Of a stretch of DNA of 64,000 bases, positions 32,193 to 42,240 are shown piece after piece. A program made the translations under genes and the position numbers. Under the pieces are notes generated by a model, which was not told the origin of the DNA, made no database searches, and was given only the letters and a program-made list of their open reading frames with translations. Source of the stretch: Calvatia gigantea (Eukaryota > Basidiomycota > Agaricomycetes > Agaricales > Lycoperdaceae); assembly GCA_025093985.1 (NCBI GenBank), contig JACAAK010000002.1:372001-436000 (forward strand), given 5' to 3'. Every line of letters begins with the position of its first letter. The first letter of the stretch is position 1.

Positions 32193-34138
32193 TCAGAACT
32201 TCAACTCTATTTCCCCTTCGCCAACCTCGGATCTCTGGATCATCCCAGACTTGGTGACAACCCTTCTCTGCTTCGCGCGCCCAAGGAACGGTGAATCATC
32301 CACATCCCTCAGATAGTACGACCAGTCGGCAGTCCTGTCCAACTCTGTTTGCGAATATCCATTCCCGAGATACGCAAACCGATTCCCACCAACATAGCTG
32401 AAATTCCAATCCTCGTATCTTGGCTCCTGTACAGTTTCAAGATAATGCAGCGAACTGCCTGACCACAGCGCTGTGATTTTGCCAGACCGACTGCCGTTCT
32501 TGTACCACGATCGGCAATCCTGCTCCCACACAGTGCGCTTCATGAAGGCATCTTTGTGAGCCATGAAGTCCTGGACTGCTTCGAGCTTGGGGGAGAAGCT
32601 GTGGATGTTTTCTGTCTGGTAGCGATTGATCATCTTGAGCATATAGTCCGTCTGGGCCTCTAAATGGGGGTTGAGTCAGTGGCTTCTCTGGGTAGATGGC
32701 GTTCAAGAGCACCTACCGAGTACAATAAGGAAAGGGCCGTTTCCAACGGGGCTATTTGGCCCAGCGAACACGAAGTAATTGGGAAATTCTGGCGCAGCGA
32801 AACCAAGGTAAGTCGTGGGCTCATCCTTCCAGGCCTCCGTCATCGACTGTCCGTTCGACCCAACGATTGGGAATCTCGGGAGATAACTCGTATCAAAGCC
32901 GGTCGCGCAGATGATCATATCCACAGCGTATTCCTTCCCTTCGTCGCTTAGACATCCCTTCGCTGTGATCTCCTTTACACCACTCGTGACCACCTCCGTC
33001 TTCGGATCGACCAACGCCTCAAGGTAACCGACTCCGGGAGTTACCCTCCTGCAGCCCACACCCCATTTCGGAATGATTTTGTCCTCAAGCCCAGTACCTT
33101 TGAGTTTCTCTGCCATAGCTTCTCGCATCATTTCTGTGACAGCCTTTTGCATAGGGGAGTCCCTAAGAAAGAGCGGGAACAATGTGTGGATACCCGAGTC
33201 AAGCTCTCGACGATGATCTTCTAGTTTCTTTGGATCAGAAGCGAAGGCTGCTTTTTCTTCAGCGGTGTAGTAGCGTTGTTGGAAGCCTTGAGTTGGGAAA
33301 ACATATGTCGCGTTGCGGTTGAAGTTAACCACTTTTTTGACTTTAGGGAGGATGGCCGGAAGAAGCTGGATCCCCGAGGAACTGGTGGAGGTGGAATTAG
33401 TGAGCAACCAGATACATAAGGTTGCACGAAAGACCAACGTACCCGTTACCGATCAATGCGACGGTTTTATCCGTTAAGTCAAGGTTTCTGTCATAATTTG
33501 CAGAATGAACGATCGTTCCTTCGAATTTGTCTAATCCGGGAATATTAGGCCATTTCCATGCATTTAATACTCCGCATGCATTGACGAAGAAGTGGCACCA
33601 GTCTTGAGTGACGTTCCCAGTCTCTACGTCCGTAATTTCTACGCCCCAGTGGCCCTTCTCGTTGTCCCATTCGGCACGAGAGATCAATTTCTTAAATTGA
33701 CAGTACTTCCGAAGTCCGTACTTGTCTGTAAAGCGGGCGAAGTAGTCGTGAATTTCATCTGAGCCTGCGTAAGTAGAGGACCAGTTCGGATTGGGTTCGA
33801 AGGACCAGACGTAGGCATGTGCCGCAACGTCGCATGCGCATCTATTAGACGTGGAAGTTTATAAGTCAGCATATTAACGATTTAGAAGTCAAGGAGACGA
33901 AGTACCCGGGATATTTGTTTTCGAGCCAGGTACCACCGATGTCGTCATTCTTGTCGTAGATCGTCAGGTCAAAGTTTTCGAAAGAACGTTGTAGCTTGTA
34001 AGCGAATACGAGACCAGATGCGCCAGCTCCAGCAACGATGATTTTCACCGGTCGCTCACTGTGGATGGGCTTGTCCCACCAGGGATTGGAAGCGAGGTTC
34101 TGAGCAATTGTTGGCTCTGGGTGAGATCCATAAGGCAT
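32193..34138 (-). CDS. Flavin monooxygenase copy 3 (StcW/Baeyer-Villiger-like), apparently intact
   Basis: FAD/NADPH-dependent monooxygenase. Four exons: 34138-33906, 33841 to about 33440, about 33375-32715 and about 32660-32193, with short GT/AG introns. Exon 1 holds the FAD Rossmann loop GAGASG and GGTWLENKYPG, which joins CACDVAAH in exon 2. Exon 2 has FEGTIVHSANYD, close to the FxGxxxHxxxW Baeyer-Villiger fingerprint with Tyr for Trp, and ends at the NADPH loop (ALIGNG). Exon 3 has the FMO-type ATGFDTSYLPRF. About 590 residues, stop TGA at 32193-32195. All joins keep frame and no internal stop is seen. Substrate cannot be predicted; relatives act in secondary metabolism or sterol/ketone oxidation. 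The flanking copies are broken, so this is probably the only working member. Confidence 0.85.
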
Positions 34139-35164
34139 GATTGAGTATTCTGGGTGTTAGTGAGGTGCCATGTTCACGAAATCCCAGTTTATATACATCT
34201 GTGTCTGTTGGCGTCGTAAGCAACAAGCAGAAATTGATTGTTAAGACTCTGAATTGTTAGAACTTTTGTAAGCAGAAGATATTGACGGTCCGTTCTACCC
34301 CGGTATGTTGATAGTTGCGTGATATTAGATCTCTTGTGTCAGCTCGAAGCGTTCTTCGTTAACTATACATTGGGGAGTTTGTGACTCATCAAGTTCAAAC
34401 AAAGCAGACTTGGGGAAGGATGCATTACGATTTCAATGCGGCTTGCTGACTGGACGCTCTAAATTAGTAACGCCCCGATATGATACAAATAAACGTGCGA
34501 TCCCCAGGGACCTACATCTTCACTTGCGTTTCTGTCGGCAGGAAATTGGATAGGGGGCTACCAATTTACAATGTCTAAAGTTGTTATACCGATCTCATTT
34601 GGATATGCCTTCAAGTAAACGTTGTGTATGGAACCGTAACCCCACACCGAAGGGATTCGCTAAAGCTCAGAGATGGGGACCCGTTTGTGAACAAATTGAC
34701 GGCGGACGATATCGTAATTAGGGTTCTAGGTTAGGGCGGAGTTGACTGAAATTGAAATCAGCTCATGAGTCAACCGTTTAAAAAAAGATCAAGCTTACTG
34801 AGAAGCCTGTCAATTACACGAAGATTAGAGCGTAGCTGTTCACCCGGCTACATAGTCATGAGGTACACATATTCTTCTCACCCATCACCGTGACTCTGAG
34901 CGTCGGTATAAAGAAAACTACGAGCATAGATGTCAAATCAATCATCACTGTAAACGTTTTCACTCGGAATTTGACATCTGGTTCGAAACCTCACGAACCC
35001 TGCTGAGCAACCTTCGCATCCTGTGCACACAATCCTGTTAACCCCATCAACCCGAGCAGTGTGGTTCACAGCTAGTAATAAACTCCTAGAGCTCACTTCA
35101 GTGGGAACAGTCAACGGGCATGAGCTAAGCAGCACGACTTTAAACGGACTTGCCAACATATTTA
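34139..35164. other. Spacer upstream of FMO copy 3
   Basis: About 1 kb with no recognised gene. The stretch next to 34138 should hold the copy 3 promoter. No defined motif is seen. Confidence 0.4.
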
Positions 35165-35400
35165 ACCACGGCGCCAGATGCGGCGACTCGCTGTTAGGTA
35201 TGGGGCGGTGACATGCTTGAGAAGTTGCCTATATGCTAACATTCGCATCCCTCGAACGTAGTGTTGCCCTAGTTTCAAGGAGAGAGCACCGAGCAAGAGC
35301 CTTCTCTGTGCTTGGGTTGGCGGACACTGAGTTAAGTGGAAGCCATTGTAGATCTTGGGACGACCACGACGGTCCTGGTTGTTGAGATAAAACGAACGAT
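35165..35400 (-). pseudogene. Decayed RPN7 fragment 2
   Basis: On the minus strand it contains remnants of the RPN7 C-terminus: DRRGRPKIYNGF (RPN7: [12 protein letters not shown]) and YVRGMRMLAYRQLL (RPN7: [15 protein letters not shown]). The sequence between them in the real gene is missing and the frames do not agree. This is a partial, deleted duplicate lying between FMO copies 3 and 4. Confidence 0.78.
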
Positions 35401-35777
35401 TGTCGTGGTACGAGGCTAAGGTACACGGAGGTTGCATGGAGGTACACAAGATCACTATGTACTCAACTACGTCATGTGATGTAAATACTGACACTAGTGA
35501 CCACCTTCTTGGGTTCTAGCGAAGAGCTAGAGTAAACTTTGTGCAGGGAAAATGAGATGTGGCTGCAGTGCAGTTTGGGTTAAGGTTCACGGGCGCTAAC
35601 ATTGAGAATTATTCAGTCACTTACGGCTTAAGTTTTACGTTAGTCAATCAAGCGTAAATAGGGCATTAATTAGGTACTTAGGTTGGCGTAAAGAACTTCA
35701 GGAGACAACAGATATGTAGCGACTACACAGTTAGTTAGGTTTGTTGCCAACCAGACCAAGATCAATGGGTGACACCA

Positions 35778-37712
35778 TCACAACTTCAACTCCGCTTCCC
35801 CTTCGCCAACTTGTGGTCTCTGGATCGTCCCAGATTGGGTGACAACCCTCCTCTGCTTCGCACGCCCAAGGAACGGCGAATCATCCTCATCCCTCAGATA
35901 GTACGACCAGTCAGCTGTCCTGTCCATCTCCGTCTGCGAATACCCGTTCCCGAGATACGCAAACCGATTCCCCCCAACGTAACTGAAGTTCCAATCTCCG
36001 TATCTCGGCTCCTTCGCGGTCTCGAGATAATGCAGCGAACTGCCTGACCAGAGTGCAGTTATTTTGCCAGATTTGCTCCCGTACTTGAACAGGACCTGCA
36101 ATTATCGTCCCATGGTGCGTTTCATGAAGGCATCTCTGTGGGCCATAAAATCCTGTGATGCTTCGAGTTTAGGAGAGAAGCTGTGAATGTTCTCCGTCTG
36201 ATAGCGGTTAATCAGTTTAAGCACATGGTCGGCCTGGGCCTCTGAGTAAAAGGATGAGTTAGCGACCGTTCGGAATAGCTTACCGAGCGCAACGAAGAAC
36301 GGACCGTTACCAACTGGAGTGTTCGGTCCCATGAACATGAAACAATTGGGAAACCCCGGCGCAGCGAAGCCAAGGTAATGCATTAGTTCGTCCTTCCAAG
36401 CCTCTACCATCGATTGCCCGTTTGACCCGATGATCCGGAATTTCGGAAGGTAACTCGTATCGAAGCCGGTCGCGCAGATGATCACGTCCACAGGGTACTC
36501 CTTCCCTTCGTCGCTCGTGTGTCCCTTGGTTATGATCTCCTTCACACCGCTTGTTACCACTTCCGTCTTTGGGTCGACCAATGACTCGAGGTAACCGACT
36601 CCGGGAGTGATCCTTCTGCAACACACACCCCATGTCGGAATGACTTTCTCCTCGAGTCCGGAGCCTTTGAGCTTTTCTGCCATGGCTTCTCGCATTTTTT
36701 CCGTGACGGCCTTTTGCATAGGGGAGTCTTTGAGAAACATCGGGAAGAGGCCGTGCATACCCGCCTCGAGTTTGCGACGGTGTTCTTCGAGTTTCTTCGG
36801 ATCGGAGGCGAAGACCGCCTTTTCTTCTGGAGTGTAATAGCGTTGTTGGAAACCTTGAGTTGGGAAAACATATGTTGAGGCGCGGAGGAATGTGGTCACT
36901 TTCTTGACTTTGGGAAGGATGGCGGGAACGATTTAGATCCCCAAGGCACTAGGTTGGCACGGTAGAAAATAATAAACAACCTCTTATGAACGGGTTTGGA
37001 ACAGAAGCGAACGTACCCATTACCGATCACCGCGACAGTTTTGTCTGTGAGATCGAGGTTCCTGTCGTACTTTGCAGTATGAAAGATTGGTCCTTCGAAT
37101 TTGTCAAGTCCGGGTATATCGGGCCACTTCCAAGTATTAAAAATTCCGCATGCGTTGATGAAGAAGTGACACCAGTCTTGAGTGATGTTCACAGTCTCTA
37201 CGTCCGTAATTTCTACGTTCCATTGGCCCTTCTCGTTGTCCCATTCAGCACGAGAGACCCTTCTCTTGAATTGACAATACTTTCGGAGGCTATATTTGTC
37301 GGCGAAGCGAGCGAAATAGTCATGAATCTCGTCTGTGCCTGCGTAGACAGAGGACCAGTTCGGATTGGGTTCGAAAGATGAGACGTAGGGGTGTGCGGCG
37401 GCGTCGCATTCGCAACTATTGGACGTGGAAGTTTAAAAGTCAGTATATCGGCAGCTGAAAATTAAAGGAGGCCAAATACCCAGGATACTTATTCTCAAGC
37501 CAGGCGCCACCGATGTCTTCGTTCTTGTCGTAGATCGTCAGCTCAAAGTTCTCGAAAGAACGTTGTAACTTGTAAGCGAAGAGGAGACCGGATGCGCCAG
37601 CTCCGGCACCGATGATTTCACGGGTCGCCCGTGGTGAATGGGTTTATCCCACCAAGGATTGGAAGCAAAGCTCTGAGTAATGGTTGAATCTGGGTGAGGT
37701 CCGTAAGGCATG
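35778..37712 (-). pseudogene. FMO pseudogene copy 4
   Basis: Full-length paralogue of copy 3, starting MPYGPHPDSTITQSF at 37712. Defects: a missing base in the GTGAAAATC run near 37618 shifts exon 1 just before GAGASG. A TAA replaces Gln at the start of exon 3 (LGI-IVPAIL). Small deletions near 36085-36112 break RTMW...SWFKYGSK. Exon 3 otherwise keeps ATGFDTSYLPKF and FPTQGFQQRYYTPEEKA. Some single-base losses are in short homopolymers and could be sequencing errors, but the TAA is a clean substitution. Confidence 0.82.
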
Positions 37713-38004
37713 ATTAGTTAGTGCGAGCGTTTCTAGGGTGTCCTGTCCATAGAAGCCCAGTTTATATCCCCCATATTCCCCAGTGTAAAACCGATAAGGG
37801 AAAACAGGTTGCTCCAACTCGGCGCAGTAGAACCTGCGCACCAGCACTTATCGTTTTGGTGAGTTATCCCCCAACTTTTGACAAGTTCCATCATTCAATG
37901 TCCCTGTTTCATTTCCATGTTTGTTTCGTTGCAGGAGCGTTAGAGAGTTAGCCATCCAGGGTCAGTGGAGACCGACAACCCCGGGGTGAGGCATATTCAA
38001 AGAG

Positions 38005-38360
38005 GATATGTTGGAGGCGTTAAGGGGAGTATTTCAGTGCGACTTGTTGACCGCTTGGGCTTAGTAAGATCACGGTGTGGTGCAGGGAAATGCGTAGCTG
38101 AGGAACTCGCACTTTGGGTTGTTTTTCGTGAGGGCCGGAAGGTCGGCCACGAGGCTCTTGACTGAGCAACGGTTACCTTCAGGTAACGTCGTCAAGTGAG
38201 AATCGGAACCTTATGTGTCGCAAGTTAAAAAAGATTGCGCGGAACTTGGAAAAAATTGAGGCTGGACGGTATCTATAGGCTCAAGTTCAAACGTTCAAGG
38301 GTGCTTATTGAAGATCAGAAAAAAAGCAACCCGGGTAAGGCTGGAACGCACCCACCAGTT
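38005..38360. repeat. Duplicated non-coding block (copy of 27615-27960)
   Basis: Partner of 27615-27960. It lies between FMO copy 4 and RPN7 and shows the pre-insertion state of the TA site used by the mariner-type MITE. Confidence 0.85.
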
Positions 38361-38624
38361 CCATAAGGCTTTATCACCCTTCGTGAGCCCAAGCGATAGT
38401 TAGCTTGTGATCGTGAAAAAAAGGGTCAGGCTTACACAGGAACGGTGACTTGACATCATTGACAAGAACAATGCAACTCTACCCATTTGGTTGTGCGATC
38501 ACAAGGTCCGCGTCCTCTTCCCGTCCGACATGGAAGGGTCCGTGAAAAAAAGGGGCACGAACAGGTGTTTCAACTTTCAAAGTAGTCATTGCTGGGTTAA
38601 CGCTTCATCCGGGGAATTCATTAT
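38361..38624. other. 3' flank of RPN7
   Basis: No ORF or repeat recognised. Confidence 0.4.
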
Positions 38625-40047
38625 CTAGTACAAAACTTTACTAAGCCTCTGCACCTCGTTCAGGAGAATATCACCCTGCTTGACAACCTGCTCATACTGC
38701 GCGCTCTTCAATGACGGCCGGGTGGTCTCTACAATTCCATTAACCTTGTTGATCGAACAATGTAGCCTTCCGTTTGCAATGAACCGCGAAAGCTCGCTGC
38801 AATGAAAACAATCAGCGAAGATGTACTTTCATGATGTGATTATTAAACCCACCCGTCGATATACTCGACTGTGACACCAAACGCAGCGGCTAAGCTGTCT
38901 AGTGTAAGGCTGCGGTATGATTCGAGGAGTTGACCGTATGCCAGTATTCGCATCTCGCGGACGTAATACCGGGTATGGGGGGAAAGGATACGGGAAGGAA
39001 GCAGTTGTGTCCGTTCCAGTGTTGCTACAACCCACTGTTAGCTGACGGTGTTAATGTTTAGGGAAGGACAGGATACCGAGGGCAGAAAAGAACTTGTCGT
39101 AGCGGCAATTATACAGGCTTTTAATGAGTTCGCCGAGGACGGGGTTTTCAGGCAAAATTTGGTTGACTTCGGGAGCACCGATGACCTTTTTCTTGAGATC
39201 GACACGCTTTAGGGTGAGAGCGTTGGAGATAACGGTGAGAATGACGAAGTCATCATATGAGATGAGTTCAGTGGCGGTAAATGTAGAGAGGGCATCCAGC
39301 AGGAGCTCGCCTCCGCGTTTAAACTGGCGGATGGATAGTAGACGGAGACCATTGTAAACCTTGAGGCGGTTACGACGGTCCCAATCGCCACCTTCCTCGA
39401 TGAGTCTGGTGAAGGATCAGAGTAATTTCCATGCAGGAGAGCATGAGACGTACGCATCGGCCTTTGCAACGTAGGTATTAATAAGGTCGTGATCACCAAA
39501 GAAAAACCCAACGCGGACAAGGGTCAGCACGATATCTATTCGGGATCCCAGTCCTGGCGTCTTCTCCAGCGCAAGTTTCTGAGCTTCCACCGCTCGATCC
39601 TGATTAAACCAGTTCAAGGTCGATAACCAGGAACCTGGGATTTATAGCTCACCTTGTCACCGATCTTTGTGAGATAGTTTGCCCGCGCTTTGAGTGCATC
39701 GGAGATTTCTGATTCGCCTTCTGTTTTCTCTGCTTCTGCGAGTCTGTCGTCCAGAATTTTGAGCTCGTCTTCGTTTGCCTTTTCGAGCGACTCTAATAAA
39801 GCTTTGTCGAGAGGAAGAACGGATGACGTTGTCGTTATAGAACGATAGTACGGTGCCATCTCTGCCTCCCAAGTGAGCAGCCGTGTTGATTAATTAGAGC
39901 GAAAGGAACCATACGGTCTGCTTTGATCCCATCGAGGAGCCGCACAGTAGCATCGTTGTGTTTATCCTTGAATGCATTGTTAGAAAGGACGAAGAGGTGT
40001 TGTGGAAGAGCAAGATTCGGGATTGGGAAGACGATGTCGTCGGCCAT
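38625..40047 (-). CDS. RPN7: 26S proteasome lid subunit Rpn7 (PSMD6)
   Basis: Scaffold subunit of the 19S regulatory lid, needed for lid assembly and protein degradation. Six exons with five short introns. Starts at ATG 40047 ([19 protein letters not shown]). Conserved blocks in order: [83 protein letters not shown], the PCI domain with [21 protein letters not shown] and [24 protein letters not shown], and the C-terminus [10 protein letters not shown]. Stop TAG at 38625-38627. About 400 residues, normal for the family. Divergently transcribed from RPN6 with only 107 bp between the start codons. Truncated copies of its 3' part lie at 35165-35400 and 31815-31915. Confidence 0.95.
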
Positions 40048-40154
40048 GGTTAGCGAGGACGAGCGCTGGTGCTGATAATGACGCGTCCACACGACTTTCC
40101 CACACTCTCGACGCGTCATTAATTCAATTCAGTTGTTGATCGCTGCGACTTACC
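40048..40154. promoter_or_regulatory. Bidirectional RPN7/RPN6 promoter with 12-bp inverted repeat
   Basis: The whole interval between two divergent proteasome lid genes is 107 bp. It holds the perfect inverted repeat TAATGACGCGTC (40076-40087) and GACGCGTCATTA (40110-40121), 22 nt apart and placed near the middle. The core ACGCGT resembles an MCB box, and TGACG a CRE/ATF half site. I see no yeast PACE motif (GGTGGCAAA). Role as a shared activator site is inferred. Confidence 0.7.
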
Positions 40155-41883
40155 ATGTCCTCCACAGATCTCCTCGCACAGGCTGAAGCAAAGCCAGCTC
40201 AGGCTGAGCAGATATACAAGAAAATACTCGCAGATACCACGAATTCTGATGCAGATGGTCTTCGAGACAAAGAGACTGCTTTGGTCAAGCTCGGCGGGCT
40301 TTATCGTGATCAAAAGTATGCCCTACATCCTATATCATGAAATAAGTACTGACTATAGCATAGGAATGGGTCTGCACTCGCGGAAGTTATCACACTCTCT
40401 CGTTCGTTCATGTCCTCCACAGCTAAGGCAAAGACGGCTAAACTCAGTGCGTTAGTCTCCTCTACACAATAACGACATTTTAATCACTTTAACAGTCCGA
40501 ACACTCCTTGACTTTTTCACCGCCATTCCAAAAAGCCAGGAAATTCAAATGCGCACCCTCACTGACAACATCGCATGGGCTAAAGCAGAGAAACGTGTCT
40601 TCCTCAAACACAGTCTCGAAACCCGTCTCGTCGGCCTGTACGTCTCCCATCCACCCTATCTGATTCAATCTCCAACGGGGACGTCGATCTCAACAGACAG
40701 CTTGAATCTCAGCAATTCCAACCAGCTCTTACACTGATAGACACCCTCCTCACTGAACTCAAGCGCCTCGACGACAAGATGATTCTTACCGAAGTCCATC
40801 TTCAAGAGAGCCGCGTTTATCGCGGTATCGGGAACCTCCCCAAAGCCAAGGTGCGCCATTCCGGGGCTTACTATGCGACCTCCTTATCTTATAACACCAT
40901 TCAGGCCGCTCTAACGTCGTCACGAACGGCTGCAAACTCAATTTACTGTCCACCGGCTCTTCAAGCTTCCCTCGACCTCCAATCCGGTATTCTCCACGCC
41001 GAGGACAAGGATTACACCACGGCCTACTCGTATTTCTTTGAAGCTTTTGAGAACCTGTCTTCCCAAGGCGAAGATTCTGCACTTGATGCTCTGAAATACA
41101 TGCTGTTATGTAAAGTCATGCTTAACCTCGTACGTCGACTAAATACCACAAACCGTAGCACTACACTGATTACAACTATTCACAGCCGGAGGATGTCTCT
41201 TCACTACTGACAAACAAACTCGCCGTCAAGTATGCGCATCTACGAGAAGTGGAGAGCATGCGTGCCATCGCACGCGCACACCAAGAACGCAATCTCGCTG
41301 ATTTTGAGAAGGCGTTATTCGACTACAAACACGGTGCGCTGCACGCGAAATATATAACACCCACCCCCCGCGTCTGACATTGTATTTAATTTCTAGAACT
41401 CTCCTCGGATCCTACGATCCGCTCTCATCTCGCCGCGCTCTACGATACCCTCCTCGAACAAAACCTCCTCCGAATTATCGAGCCTTATTCCGTTGTCGAG
41501 ATTGCGCACGTTGCGTCGCTTGTCGGTCAAGGTCAACAAGCAGTCGAAGCCAAGTGGGTATTGTATATATACTGCCCCTTCGTACCGTGTCTAATGGCTT
41601 GTAGACTTTCACAGATGATCCTCGATAAAGTGTTCCACGGCGTACTGGATCAAGGGCGTGGATGTCTCTTAGTGTTCGATGAACCCGAGACTGATGTAAG
41701 TTCTCGTCATAAATATTATGTCCCTGGCCTAAACTATTAATGTAGAACACGTATGGTGCTGCGATCGAGACTCTTGAACAGGTGGGCAAGGTAGTCCGGT
41801 CGTTATATGCTAAAGTAATCCAATCACCTTGTTTGTGAGCGACATTTACTGACTTTGTTTCGCAGACTGTAAAGATAGCTTAA
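40155..41883 (+). CDS. RPN6: 26S proteasome lid subunit Rpn6 (PSMD11)
   Basis: Lid subunit that clamps the 19S particle to the 20S core. Starts at ATG 40155 ([21 protein letters not shown]) and ends at TAA 41881-41883. Several introns interrupt it. Conserved blocks: [105 protein letters not shown], then the PCI part with [49 protein letters not shown] and a short C-terminal helix ending KTVKIA. Length and order match the family. Housekeeping gene expected to be co-regulated with RPN7. Confidence 0.95.
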
Positions 41884-42240
41884 TTTTCTTTGTACAAGTC
41901 TTGGTTGATCCTTGTACATGAATTTTTGCGACCACCAAAAGAGGTCAGTCAGCAAAACCAGAAAGTTTGAGTGGAATCACGTTCTTTCCTCCTTCGCTGG
42001 CTTGTGGTCCAAATAAATTTGAGCCACGGATTTTTCGCTCAAGGCTTAAACAGTACCTCCGTAATAACTTATAGTTGGATTGTAAGTCCGAGCAGCGCCC
42101 TCGAACTCTGCAACAAATTCTCTTGATCTGTGGGCGATGTTTGTGCATGTTATGTTCAGGAGGCTATGGCCTGGGACGCTTGGGCAAATGATGCAGTGAC
42201 TTTCGAAAGTCCACATTGGTGAGGAAAACAACGACCCAAA
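41884..42240 (+). other. Intergenic region RPN6 to CLF1
   Basis: Holds the RPN6 3' end and the CLF1 promoter. No repeat or defined site recognised; an open frame on the minus strand (41945-42148) has no family features. Confidence 0.5.

Noticed and set aside
36085..37620. FMO copy 4 as a functional gene with sequencing errors
   Set aside because: Some indels are in short homopolymers, but the TAA at the exon 3 start is a substitution and there are several independent lesions, so pseudogene is preferred; read-level data could change this.
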